From NCBI RefSeq assembly GCF_016862895.1, contig NZ_BONV01000048.1, forward strand, positions 34,008-98,007: a stretch of DNA of 64,000 nt. Reading direction: 5' to 3'. The DNA is from Planotetraspora kaengkrachanensis. Lineage in GTDB: Bacteria; Actinomycetota; Actinomycetes; Streptosporangiales; Streptosporangiaceae. Below, in pieces: positions 55,000 to 62,902 of this stretch. The notes beneath the pieces are model-generated. The model had not been told where the DNA came from, did not search any database, and worked only from the letters and a program-made list of their open reading frames with translations. How positions within the stretch are numbered: the stretch's first letter is position 1; each line of letters begins with the position of its first letter. The translations under genes were made by a program, and so were the position numbers.

Positions 55000-56157
55000 T
55001 CACGCCTCGGCGTGGCCCCGCTGGTGGTGCGGGTGACGCAGCGTGTGGCGGCCGTGGTCGAAGTGCGACTTGGCGATCGACCGCTGCAGGCCCGGCATGG
55101 CCGGGAGGATGTACGGGTTCTTGGGAATGGCCATCCCCGACGGGTTGATCATGACGTCCCTCGGGTCGGTTCCGGCGGCGCCCTCCGGGAGCGCGACGGC
55201 CTCCGGTGCGGCGTTGAACTCGTCGAGCTCGGCGGCCTCCGTGGAGTCGAAGTCCCGAGTGGCCCGGATCTCGTCGGCGTCCTTCGGTGCCGGGATCTTC
55301 TGCATGGCGGCCGTCGTGGGCTCGGCCACCTTGGCCTTCTTCGCGAGCGGCGCCTCAGCCGCGATCTTGGGCACCTCGACGGCCGGCGCGAGCGCCGGCC
55401 TCGGCTCCGGAGCGTGCTTGACCGCGGGCGCCTGCTTGCCCACCGGAGCCTGCTTAACCAGGGGCGCCAGCTCCTTCACCGGGGCATGCCTCACGAGGGG
55501 CGCCAGCTCCTTCACCAGGGCATGCTTCACGAGGGGCGCCTGCTTCCCCGCAGGGGCATGCTTCACCGTGGAAGCCTGCTTGCCCACCGGGGCCTGCTTC
55601 ACGGCGGGAACCACAGCGGGCTTGGCCGCCGATGCGACGGCGGGCTCGATCACCGGGGCGTGCGCGGGCCCGGCGGCCGGCGCCGCGGGCGCGTGAGCGG
55701 CGCCCTTCGTTCCAGGCGCCTCCTCGCCCCTCGGCGCCGACACCTTCCTGCTGTTCTTCCCGTGGTGGCGATTCCCGGCCTTGCGGGCCTTCTGTGTGGC
55801 CCGCACCTGCGAGTCGCCTCCGGCGTGCGGATCGCTCGACCAGGACTCGGACTTCTGGAAGGACGCCTCCTCGTGCCCGGAGTCCGAGTCACCCGTGCCG
55901 GTCGGGTCGGACGAGTCGGATGAGTCGGACGAGGCGCTCGACTCCTGGCGGGGGTCGTCGTCGTCGGCCCGCGTCGCCGGAGTCACGGCCTTGTGCGCCG
56001 CGCGGCGGATCGCGTCCCTGTCTTCGATCTTGTCGGGCGTCTGCTGCTTGGTGGTCTTGTTCGCGAGGCTCTTGTGCGCCGCGGGCACCGGGTCAGCGGG
56101 CGAGGCCGCGGGTCCGGCCAGGAGCGCGGCGGCGAGGACGGCAGTACAGATCGGCAT
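55000..56157 (-). CDS. secreted low-complexity protein with K/H-A-P tandem repeats
   Basis: 385 residues. Hydrophobic N-terminus (ICTAVLAAALLAGPAASPA) looks like a signal peptide but has no basic residue before the core, which is unusual. Then a Ser/Asp-rich acidic stretch (about 65-115), a basic stretch, and at about 185-250 a run of near-repeats of the type (K/R)-(H/Q)-A-P-x-x-K-(E/Q)-x-A-P. The C-terminal ~60 residues (NPSGMAIPKNPYILPAMPGLQRSIAKSHFDHGRH) are less repetitive and histidine-rich. I do not recognise a family. GGGGGAG precedes the ATG by 4-5 nt. Probably a cell-surface or spore/envelope protein by composition only. Confidence 0.7.
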   Translation of the reverse strand: MPICTAVLAAALLAGPAASPADPVPAAHKSLANKTTKQQTPDKIEDRDAIRRAAHKAVTPATRADDDDPRQESSASSDSSDSSDPTGTGDSDSGHEEASFQKSESWSSDPHAGGDSQVRATQKARKAGNRHHGKNSRKVSAPRGEEAPGTKGAAHAPAAPAAGPAHAPVIEPAVASAAKPAVVPAVKQAPVGKQASTVKHAPAGKQAPLVKHALVKELAPLVRHAPVKELAPLVKQAPVGKQAPAVKHAPEPRPALAPAVEVPKIAAEAPLAKKAKVAEPTTAAMQKIPAPKDADEIRATRDFDSTEAAELDEFNAAPEAVALPEGAAGTDPRDVMINPSGMAIPKNPYILPAMPGLQRSIAKSHFDHGRHTLRHPHHQRGHAEA

Positions 56158-56325
56158 TTGTCTCCCCCGAGGTCATGGACGGTTCGAGGTCGACGCTAGA
56201 TGCCACCCCTCGGGGTCATCGCACACCGGAGATCAATGTCCCGTCAAACATGGGGATCGATACTCCAGAACGACGGATCCGCCTTTATATGGTCAAGCCG
56301 CCTATGAAACGACAAAACATCATGA

Positions 56326-57534
56326 TCATGTGAGGGTGGAGGACGACACGGACGGCTTGCGGGCGCCGAGGAAGAAGATGCCGGGAAAGCCCGCGGTTTC
56401 GAACCCCGCACTGGGATTGCGACGCAGGGTCGAGCCCTCGATGCTCATCGTGCCGGTGCGGTCGTTGCTGACGAAGAAGACGGCCCCGCCGCCCTCCTTC
56501 GCCTGGTTGTCCGTCACGATCGAGCCCGCGATCCGCACGGTGAAACGGTTGCCGTCGGTGTAGACGGCTCCGCCGCTCCCCCCGCCCGGAGTCCCCCCGC
56601 GCGCGGGGTTGGCGCCGTTGCCGATCGCCCGGTTGTAGGTCATCACGCTGTTCAGCACGACCCACGAGACCCCGATGCTGCTCAGCGCGCCCCCGTTGGA
56701 GCACACCCCGCCCTGGCCGGGGGCTCCGCCGAACGTGCTGCTCACGATGTAGACCGGCAGATCGCGCGACTGGTCGAGCACCCGGATGGCGGCGCCCCCG
56801 AGGTCGGGTCCCGTGGCGTCACACCGGTTGCGGACGAACCGGGAGTTCACCACCTTGACCCGGCCGCCGCGCACGAACATCGCGCCGCCGCCTCCCCCGT
56901 CGACGGTCTCCCCCGTGGCGTTGCCGTCGGCGAGCGTCAGGTTCTGGACGGTCAGCTGCGGTTGCTCCTGGTCGTCGCAGTGCGACGTCGTCCACTGCTG
57001 CGCCTGGTCACAGGTGTTCATGTAGAGGATCCGCCTCTTGCCCCCGCCGCTCAGCGTCACCAGCCCGCCTCCGTCGATGACCACCCGGGCGCTGGAGTTG
57101 CGGACCTTCGCGGTGGCGCTCATGGCGATCGTCACGGGATCGGGCCCGCAGGAGAAGGTGATCACGCCTCCTGCGGCGACAGCCGCGACGACGGCCTTCG
57201 ACGTGCAGCTCCCCGGTGTGCCGGTCCCGACGACCCGCGTCGGACGCGAGGTGTCCACCGGCCTCGCCTCCGCCGGAACGGCGGCCCGCCCGCTGGGGTT
57301 GCCGGCCGTGAACGGCGGCCGGCGGGGCTTCACCCGGGTCAGGGACGACCGTGGATCCCGGTACGCCTCGGGGGTCGGGGCGGGGCTCTGGCTCGCGCCC
57401 GGCTCCGGACTCGGGCCGCCGGCCGCGACCGCCTGGGTCGCCGCGGACGGGCCCGGCTTCAACGCCACCCAGCCCCATACACCGATCACGAGGACGAGCG
57501 TGACGAGGAGAACGGCGCCCTGCCTGAGTCGCAT
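56326..57534 (-). CDS. secreted right-handed beta-helix protein
   Basis: 402 residues. N-terminal membrane/signal helix (AVLLVTLVLVIGVWGWVAL), a P/S/T-rich linker to about residue 100, then a repetitive G/N/V-rich domain with features of a parallel beta-helix (LTVQNLTLADGNATGETVDGGGGGAMFVRGGRVKVVNSRF; GGAIRVLDQ...; GGAVYTDGN.FTVRIAGSIVTDNQAKEGGGAVFFV). Such domains bind or cut polysaccharides, but no catalytic signature is evident. Cysteines in SCTSKAVV, FSCGPDP, CDQAQQ.T.HCDDQ and NRCDATG could form disulfides. Stand-alone gene. Confidence 0.8.
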   Translation of the reverse strand: MRLRQGAVLLVTLVLVIGVWGWVALKPGPSAATQAVAAGGPSPEPGASQSPAPTPEAYRDPRSSLTRVKPRRPPFTAGNPSGRAAVPAEARPVDTSRPTRVVGTGTPGSCTSKAVVAAVAAGGVITFSCGPDPVTIAMSATAKVRNSSARVVIDGGGLVTLSGGGKRRILYMNTCDQAQQWTTSHCDDQEQPQLTVQNLTLADGNATGETVDGGGGGAMFVRGGRVKVVNSRFVRNRCDATGPDLGGAAIRVLDQSRDLPVYIVSSTFGGAPGQGGVCSNGGALSSIGVSWVVLNSVMTYNRAIGNGANPARGGTPGGGSGGAVYTDGNRFTVRIAGSIVTDNQAKEGGGAVFFVSNDRTGTMSIEGSTLRRNPSAGFETAGFPGIFFLGARKPSVSSSTLT

Positions 57535-57694
57535 CGGCCGATGTTACTGCGACACCCCCGGCCCTATCGTCACTTTCGTCCGCTGATGTCGCTGCCGAGG
57601 ACATCCGTCACACGGCGCGGCGGGGGTGCGAATCAGGGGGTGCGGCGGAGATGGGGAGGTCGTTCGGGGATCACGGATGAGGTCACAGAGGAGG

Positions 57695-58144
57695 TCACGC
57701 CGAACCCTGCGAGGGCGGGTCGTCCAGGACGAGGCGTGCGCCGAGCTGCGCGTACATCTCCAGTTGGTCGTAATAGACGCGCTGCGCCACGATCTCGGCG
57801 GACTCGACGGTGAAGACCCAGCAATATCGGACGCTGATCGACTTCCCGGTCCGGTCGGCCACATCGCCTCCCGGGAGGATGAACAACCCCGTGTTCGTGC
57901 CGGTGACCGTCGACTCGAGCATCACCAGGTCCCCGAACTGGACGGTTTCCCAGACGATGAGCCGGAGATCGGGAAAGCCCTCCCAGATGTGCGTGTGATA
58001 GAACCCGATCTCCTCGGAGCCGTCCGCCACACCCTGCGGCCCCACGGCGGCGGCCGTGGGGCTGTAACAGCGCAACACCGCGTCAAGGTCGTGATCATTG
58101 ATCGCGGCGACCAGGCGGTGCACGACGTCACAGGCCTCCGACAT
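57695..58144 (-). CDS. SnoaL-like (NTF2-fold) protein
   Basis: 149 residues: RLVAAINDHDLDAVLRCYSPTAAAVGPQGVADGSEEIGFYHTHIWEGFPDLRLIV followed by a beta-rich C-terminus, the SnoaL/NTF2-like cone fold used by small isomerases, hydroxylase helpers and unknown proteins. No catalytic assignment is possible. AAAGGGGG is 7 nt before the ATG. It has no obvious operon partner. Confidence 0.85.
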   Translation of the reverse strand: MSEACDVVHRLVAAINDHDLDAVLRCYSPTAAAVGPQGVADGSEEIGFYHTHIWEGFPDLRLIVWETVQFGDLVMLESTVTGTNTGLFILPGGDVADRTGKSISVRYCWVFTVESAEIVAQRVYYDQLEMYAQLGARLVLDDPPSQGSA

Positions 58145-58366
58145 CGCGAGGCCCCCTTTCTCGCAACAGCAGCTACGCTACCGGCACCTTGGTAAGGACC
58201 GGCCCAAACGTTGACGGACCGATTCCTTTGCGATGTGGCCGATGATTCCGGCCAAACGACCACCGCTTTCCCCGGACGCCGGACTGCAGACCTCGGCGTG
58301 CCCGAGCCCCTCCGGGGCCCGTACGGCACCGTCACACGAGAGCCGTACGAGCCGGGGCCGGGAGGA

Positions 58367-58999
58367 TCAGCAGGAGCCGAGCATGCTCGTCAGGGCGGTC
58401 TTCTCCGCGCTCTGCAGAGTCAGGTTGTAGTACCACTTCACCTGGATCCAGGCGCGCGCGTAGGTGCACCAGAACGCGGTGCGCGACGGCTTCCAGGTGG
58501 TGGGGTCCTGGTCGCCCTTCGCCTGGTTGACGTTGTCCGTGACGGCCCACAACTCGGGACCGCCCAGGTCGTTGGCGTACGCCTGCCGCTGGGCGGTGCT
58601 CCACACCCAGGCGCCCGACCGCCACGCCTCGGCGAGCGGGACCATGTGGTCGATGTCCACGTCGGACGCCGCGTGCCAGGTGGCGCCGTCGTACGGGCTG
58701 TACCAGCTGCCGGAGGTGGCCGCGCAGCTGGAGTCGGTGACCACACCGGTGCCGTCGCGCTTGAGCACCTGCTCACGGGTGTTGCACGCCCCGGACACGG
58801 TGATCCAGTGCGGGAACAGGTCGCGGTTGTAGGTCGACTGGTGGGACTCGGCGGCGACGGTGAGCGCGGCCAGCCGGGTGGCGGCCGTGCTCGCGGACGG
58901 GATGTTGGGCGGGGTGGCGCTCGCGGGCCCCGCGGTGAGGGTGACGCTGAGGACGATGAGGGACAGGACGGCGGCGATGCCGGCGAAGACTCGTTTCAC
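58367..58999 (-). CDS. secreted HNH-type nuclease-like protein (DUF1524/GmrSD C-domain like)
   Basis: 210 residues with a clear signal peptide (VFAGIAAVLSLIVLSVTLTAGPASA). The body has ASDVDIDHMVPLAEAWRSGA, which supplies D-H of the HNH core, followed by NDLGGPELWAVTDNVNQAKGDQDPTTWKP, where the N and K-G-D-x-x-P pattern completes the motif as in exported DUF1524-type nucleases. Cysteines are suited to disulfides. It probably degrades nucleic acid outside the cell, for nutrition or DNA uptake; this is inference from the family. GTG start. Confidence 0.85.
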   Translation of the reverse strand: MKRVFAGIAAVLSLIVLSVTLTAGPASATPPNIPSASTAATRLAALTVAAESHQSTYNRDLFPHWITVSGACNTREQVLKRDGTGVVTDSSCAATSGSWYSPYDGATWHAASDVDIDHMVPLAEAWRSGAWVWSTAQRQAYANDLGGPELWAVTDNVNQAKGDQDPTTWKPSRTAFWCTYARAWIQVKWYYNLTLQSAEKTALTSMLGSC

Positions 59000-59284
59000 G
59001 AGCCCGGCCTCTCTGCCTGCGGCTCCGGCCAGGAGGGGGGTTCCTGGGCGCGGACGAAGCCGCTCGACAGACGGAAGGTCGCGAAATCTGACAGATCATG
59101 AAATATCAGGGTTTGCTTATGTCGTCTGTCCTGATTCGTTGGGGATCGCCGACGACCCGGACGCGGTCACCACCGACCTGCGCTGACACGGTGACGGGCG
59201 GGCCCGCGCCCGCGGACAGGCCGGGAACACGCAGGTGAAGATGTCGTTACGGGGTCCTCGAAAGGCCCGGCGGAGGGGGTGCCG

Positions 59285-59602
59285 TCAGCCGGCGTCTCCC
59301 GGCCGCGGCCGGGCCGCCCGTTCGGCGGCCGACGACGGCTCGGCGGCGCCGTACCCGGGTCGCGGATCATCGTGTGGCGCGTCCGCGGCGTGATTCGGCG
59401 CGTCCAGGGGCGCGGACGGCGTCAGGCGGGGCCCGGCCGCCGTCTGCGTGTCGTGGTCGTCCCCCATCCGGCTCGTCTCCTGCTTGAACACGCGCAGGGC
59501 CTGGCCGAGTGATCGGGCGGTGTCCGGAAGCCTCTTGGCGCCGAACAACATCACGAACACGAGGGCGACGATCAGCCAGTGCCAGACGGAGAGCTCTCCC
59601 AT
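59285..59602 (-). CDS. twin-arginine translocase subunit TatA
   Basis: 105 residues. N-terminal [42 protein letters not shown] is the TatA helix, hinge and amphipathic helix with the FGAKRLP motif. The remaining ~60 residues are a P/D/A-rich cytoplasmic tail. There is no tatB or tatC beside it, so it is an extra orphan TatA or the only TatA of the genome; that needs the rest of the genome. The ATG at 59600-59602 was chosen because the frame upstream has no TatA character. Divergent from the AraC gene. Confidence 0.9.
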   Translation of the reverse strand: MGELSVWHWLIVALVFVMLFGAKRLPDTARSLGQALRVFKQETSRMGDDHDTQTAAGPRLTPSAPLDAPNHAADAPHDDPRPGYGAAEPSSAAERAARPRPGDAG

Positions 59603-59704
59603 GACCCCTTTCCCTTCCCGAGACGGCTGGAACTCCAACCATACGACCGCGTGCCCGCGGTGGGCCCGACGGCCCGGCGGCCGCAACCGGGGTCGCATAC
59701 GCTC

Positions 59705-60181
59705 GTGAACGTGACAGGCGCGGGCAGGACCAGGACCGGGAGACCGAGCAGGGACCTGCTGCCGCACCTCCGCCGGGCCCGCGATCACATGGACCGGCAC
59801 TACCAGGCGCCTCTCGACCTCGACGTGCTCGCCCGGGTTGCGGGGATGTCGAAGTTCCATCTGGTCCGCTGCTTCGAGGCCGCCTACGGCGAGACCCCGA
59901 TCCGCTACCTCACCCGCCGCCGCATCGAGCGGGCCCAGGACCTGCTGCGCTCGGCCAACCTGACGGTGACCGAGGTGTGCATGATGGTGGGCTTCGCCAG
60001 CCTCGGCTCCTTCTCCTCCAGGTTCAGTCAGCTCGTCGGGGAGAGCCCCACGGCGTACCGCGACCGGTGGGCGGCCAGGGGCGGGGCGCGCATCCCCGGA
60101 TGCTTCCTGTTCATGCGCGGCCCCATGGACCTCCGCGGCACCGCGGGCTCCCCCGGCGAAGGGCCGGATCGTGCAATTTGA
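59705..60181 (+). CDS. AraC family transcriptional regulator
   Basis: About 158 residues, essentially only the two helix-turn-helix units of AraC ([76 protein letters not shown]) with short flanks and no N-terminal sensor domain. GTG at 59705 or 59711 could be the start; no good ribosome site is visible, so translation may be leaderless. The VOC gene follows after 39 bases. AraC-VOC pairs of this kind are frequent in actinobacteria. Confidence 0.88.
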   Translation: MNVTGAGRTRTGRPSRDLLPHLRRARDHMDRHYQAPLDLDVLARVAGMSKFHLVRCFEAAYGETPIRYLTRRRIERAQDLLRSANLTVTEVCMMVGFASLGSFSSRFSQLVGESPTAYRDRWAARGGARIPGCFLFMRGPMDLRGTAGSPGEGPDRAI

Positions 60182-60220
60182 GAGAAGCCCCGGGTGACCT
60201 GCGACGTCTACGTTGAGCAC

Positions 60221-60649
60221 ATGGTCACGAACATCTCACTCATCACGATCTACTGCCTCGACCAGGACGAGACGCGCGACTTCTATGTCGACAACCTCGG
60301 CTTCGAGCCCCGCACCGACATCACCATGGGCGAGGGCTTCCGCTGGGTCACCATCGGGCATCCCAACCAGCCCGAACTCGAGATCACCCTGATGCTCCCC
60401 GGCCCTCCCCTCGACCCGGAGGCCGCCGACTTCGTCCGGGGAGAGCTCGGCAAGGGGCAGATGCACGCCGTCGGCCTGACCGTGGACGACTGCCGCAAGA
60501 CCTACGAGGAGCTCAGCGCCAAGGGGGTGACGTTCCTCCAGGAGCCGTCCGACCGGCCGTACGGCGTCGAGGCGGTCATGCGCGACAACACGGGCAACTG
60601 GCTGGTCCTGGTCGAGCCGAAGGCGTTCACCCCCGGGGACTTCGCCTGA
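60221..60649 (+). CDS. VOC family (glyoxalase/bleomycin-resistance fold) protein
   Basis: 142 residues: [41 protein letters not shown] in the first half-fold and [51 protein letters not shown] in the second, the usual paired beta-alpha-beta-beta-beta modules. The metal-ligand positions (H, E) are not clearly filled, so the activity is not inferred. ATG at 60221. It is downstream of the AraC gene, probably cotranscribed, and ends before a hairpin shared with the next, convergent gene. Confidence 0.88.
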   Translation: MVTNISLITIYCLDQDETRDFYVDNLGFEPRTDITMGEGFRWVTIGHPNQPELEITLMLPGPPLDPEAADFVRGELGKGQMHAVGLTVDDCRKTYEELSAKGVTFLQEPSDRPYGVEAVMRDNTGNWLVLVEPKAFTPGDFA

Positions 60650-60692
60650 CCGCACCGGAGCAGGCCGTTGCGGCACCGGAGCGGATCGCCCC

Positions 60693-60732
60693 GGCGTGAC
60701 CCGGAAACCTCGATCGGAATCCGGGTCACGCC
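60693..60732. terminator. bidirectional hairpin between VOC gene and sigma-GH gene
   Basis: Perfect 13-base arms (60693-60705 and 60720-60732) with a 14-base loop, lying between two converging genes. Confidence 0.75.
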
Positions 60733-60751
60733 TGTTCGTGGGGCGACGGCG

Positions 60752-62671
60752 TCAGCGGGCCGCCTGGAACGCGCGGCCGGCCGGCGTGGCCGCGCCCGTG
60801 GTCGTGAACAGCCCGGTGCCGGGCTTCTTGTCCGCCGGCAGGCCGAACCACGCGTAGCGCTGCACGTACGGCAGGCCGGCCAGCATCTTCGTCGACGAGG
60901 TGACGAAGGCCGCCTGCTGCGCGTCCGTGGGGAAACGGGTGCCGTTCGAGAAGTCGATCAGCGCGAACTCGGTCAGCCAGATCGGCTTGTGGTAGCGCTT
61001 GTACACCGCCTGGATGTACGACCTGAGCTGGTTGGTGGCGTTCGCGGTGTTGAAGTCCCCGCCGTACCAGTGCAGCGTGATGAAGTCGACGCGGTAACCC
61101 TTCGCCTTCGCCCCCGACATGAACTTGTCGAGCCAGCCGCCCGCACGGTCCCCGCCGTACGCCACGGCGGGGCTGCCGAGCACCTTGCCGGCGGACATGA
61201 GCTTCGGCCAGAGGGACAGCGCCTTCTCCGGCGTCATGTTCGACTGCGAGCCCATGTCGGGCTCGTTGAACCCCAGCAGGTACGGCCCGGCGGCCTTCGC
61301 CTTGGCGAGGTTCGCGCTGGTGACGCTGTCGGCTCCCCAGATCATCGGCACGAACGTCCCGGACTTGGGGGTCGCGATCCCGTCATGGGTCGTGGCCCAG
61401 GTGTAGTACCAGCTCGCGCCTGATTTCGTGAGAGCAGCGCTCACACCGGGCATGCCCCACACGCCCACGCCCTTCTTCGCGGACTTCGCCACCACGACCG
61501 GAGGAGGCGGAGCCGGCTTGGTCGCCTTCGGCGAGGCCTTCCTGCTGGGCTTGGGGGACGGCTTGCGCGACGCCTTGACGGACGCGGAAGGCGCCGGCGA
61601 GGTGGGCGGGATCGCCGTCGCGGCCGCCTGGGGCGCCACGCCCTGGGCCGACGGCTCCTGCGGAGGGCGGTTGGCGGCCACCAGCACGCCCACCACGACG
61701 ACCGCGGCCAGTCCGACGGCGGCCGTGCCGGCGACGGGACCGTGCGACAGGACGGACAGGACACCTCGCGGCCGCTCCTGGGCGGCGCGGGCCGCCCGGT
61801 GCACGCCGCTCCGCCCGAGGGGAAGGTGCGAAGCGGCGTGCGCGGCCGCCTCAGTGGCGGCAGGGGGGATGGTCTGGAAGTGCTGCAGGACGAAGCCGGC
61901 GGGGATCGGCACCATCGGAATCCCGGCGAGCAGGCGGTCGATGGGCAGCATGCCCTGACCGCTTCGCCCGCAGTCGGCGCAGCCCCGCACGTGCCGGGCG
62001 AAGCGTTTGCGCCAGAGCGGGCTGGGCACGCCGTCCCAGTTCCACGTCATGGTGAGCAACTCGGCGCACCTGGCGGCGGAGCCCAGCGCCCGCACGATGG
62101 TCCGGGCGAGCTGCATCTGCTCCTTCATGCGCTGGACGCGGACGGCCGCGTGACGGCCGGACAGGCCGAGTGCGCCCGCGAGGTCGGTGCGCCGCAGCTC
62201 GCCGGTCTCCTCCAGCCACCACAGGGCGAGCAGTCCCCGGTCGTCGGCGTCCAGCCATCGCGTCGCCTCGGCGACCTCGCGGCGCTGGTCGGTGAGGCCG
62301 AGCCTGAGGATGGTGAGGGCCGCGAAGTCGGAGGCCGGATCCGGCATCTCCTCCGCTGTGTCGAGGTCCGCCCGGCGCCTCTGCGTGGCCGACCGGTCCT
62401 GCTCGCGGTCGCGCACCTGCCGTACGGCGATGGCCACCAGCCATGACCGGAACGCCTCCGGGTCGCGAAGGGTGGGCAGCCCGCGGACGACCCGCAGCAG
62501 GGTCTCCTGGACGACGTCGTCGACGTCGTTGTGCCCGTTGAGCGCGCGGCCGACGATGTTGTAGACGAGCGGAAGGGAGTCGGCCACCAGGGCGTCGAGC
62601 GCCCGCTGGTCTCCGTCGCGCGCGGCCTCCACCATCGCCGCGTCGGGTCCGCCCCTGCCGGTTCCGGGCAT
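60752..62671 (-). CDS. transmembrane ECF sigma factor fused to a GH128-like glycosidase domain
   Basis: 639 residues in one open frame. Residues ~15-90 hold sigma region 2 (DVDDVVQETLLRVV, 49-62) and ~120-190 region 4 (ELRRTDLAGALGLSGRHAAVRVQRMKEQM). Then a zinc-finger anti-sigma-like motif H227-x3-C231-x2-C234, a membrane helix at 312-333 (PVAGTAAVGLAAVVVVGVLVAA), a P/K/S/A-rich linker to ~400, and a C-terminal domain with GFNEPD (E470) and WLTEFA (E568) in the pattern of GH128-type (Asl1-like) endo-beta-1,3-glucanases. So the sigma part faces inside and the glycosidase outside. Other membrane-tethered ECF fusions are known in actinobacteria; I cannot say whether this combination is described. 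It is divergent from the thaumatin-like gene. Confidence 0.88.
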   Translation of the reverse strand: MPGTGRGGPDAAMVEAARDGDQRALDALVADSLPLVYNIVGRALNGHNDVDDVVQETLLRVVRGLPTLRDPEAFRSWLVAIAVRQVRDREQDRSATQRRRADLDTAEEMPDPASDFAALTILRLGLTDQRREVAEATRWLDADDRGLLALWWLEETGELRRTDLAGALGLSGRHAAVRVQRMKEQMQLARTIVRALGSAARCAELLTMTWNWDGVPSPLWRKRFARHVRGCADCGRSGQGMLPIDRLLAGIPMVPIPAGFVLQHFQTIPPAATEAAAHAASHLPLGRSGVHRAARAAQERPRGVLSVLSHGPVAGTAAVGLAAVVVVGVLVAANRPPQEPSAQGVAPQAAATAIPPTSPAPSASVKASRKPSPKPSRKASPKATKPAPPPPVVVAKSAKKGVGVWGMPGVSAALTKSGASWYYTWATTHDGIATPKSGTFVPMIWGADSVTSANLAKAKAAGPYLLGFNEPDMGSQSNMTPEKALSLWPKLMSAGKVLGSPAVAYGGDRAGGWLDKFMSGAKAKGYRVDFITLHWYGGDFNTANATNQLRSYIQAVYKRYHKPIWLTEFALIDFSNGTRFPTDAQQAAFVTSSTKMLAGLPYVQRYAWFGLPADKKPGTGLFTTTGAATPAGRAFQAAR

Positions 62672-62723
62672 CGCTCTCCGCTCTCAGTCGTCGTCTCCGG
62701 ACCACCCGTGGGCGTCGGGCCGG

Positions 62724-62751
62724 GACAATCCACTACAGCCAGGACATTGTC
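62724..62751. promoter_or_regulatory. inverted repeat in the sigma-GH/thaumatin intergenic region
   Basis: GACAAT at 62724-62729 and ATTGTC at 62746-62751, 16 bp apart, in the 231-bp divergent intergenic region and about 55 bp before the sigma-GH start. It could be an operator. Short arms make chance plausible. Confidence 0.3.
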
Positions 62752-62784
62752 TCTATACCGGAGACCGGCGAGCGGGCGGCGGAT

Positions 62785-62806
62785 AACGAAAATTCGCCGC
62801 ATCCGT
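62785..62806 (+). promoter_or_regulatory. candidate ECF-type promoter of the thaumatin-like gene
   Basis: AAC at 62785-62787 and CGT at 62804-62806 with a 16-bp spacer, in the layout usual for ECF sigma promoters (an AAC-type -35 and CGT-type -10). Transcription would begin about 90 bp before the ATG at 62903. Confidence 0.4.
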
Positions 62807-62902
62807 TCGCCGGTTTCCGTTGTCGGGCTCTTAGCCCCCCGTCTCCTGTTCAGAGGCAGGGCTCCCGGCCTCGTCGGCGGGCACGGATGGAGGCGCGTGA
62901 CC

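Noticed and set aside
56320..56333. CATGATCATG palindrome as another member of the repeat family
   Set aside because: It lacks the TGCAC extension, stands alone with no copy 53 bp away, and overlaps the 3' end of the beta-helix gene.
60177..60220. Separate promoter between AraC and VOC genes
   Set aside because: TTGAGA and TACGTT-like hexamers are present but 23 bp apart, too far for a normal sigma-70 promoter; cotranscription is simpler.
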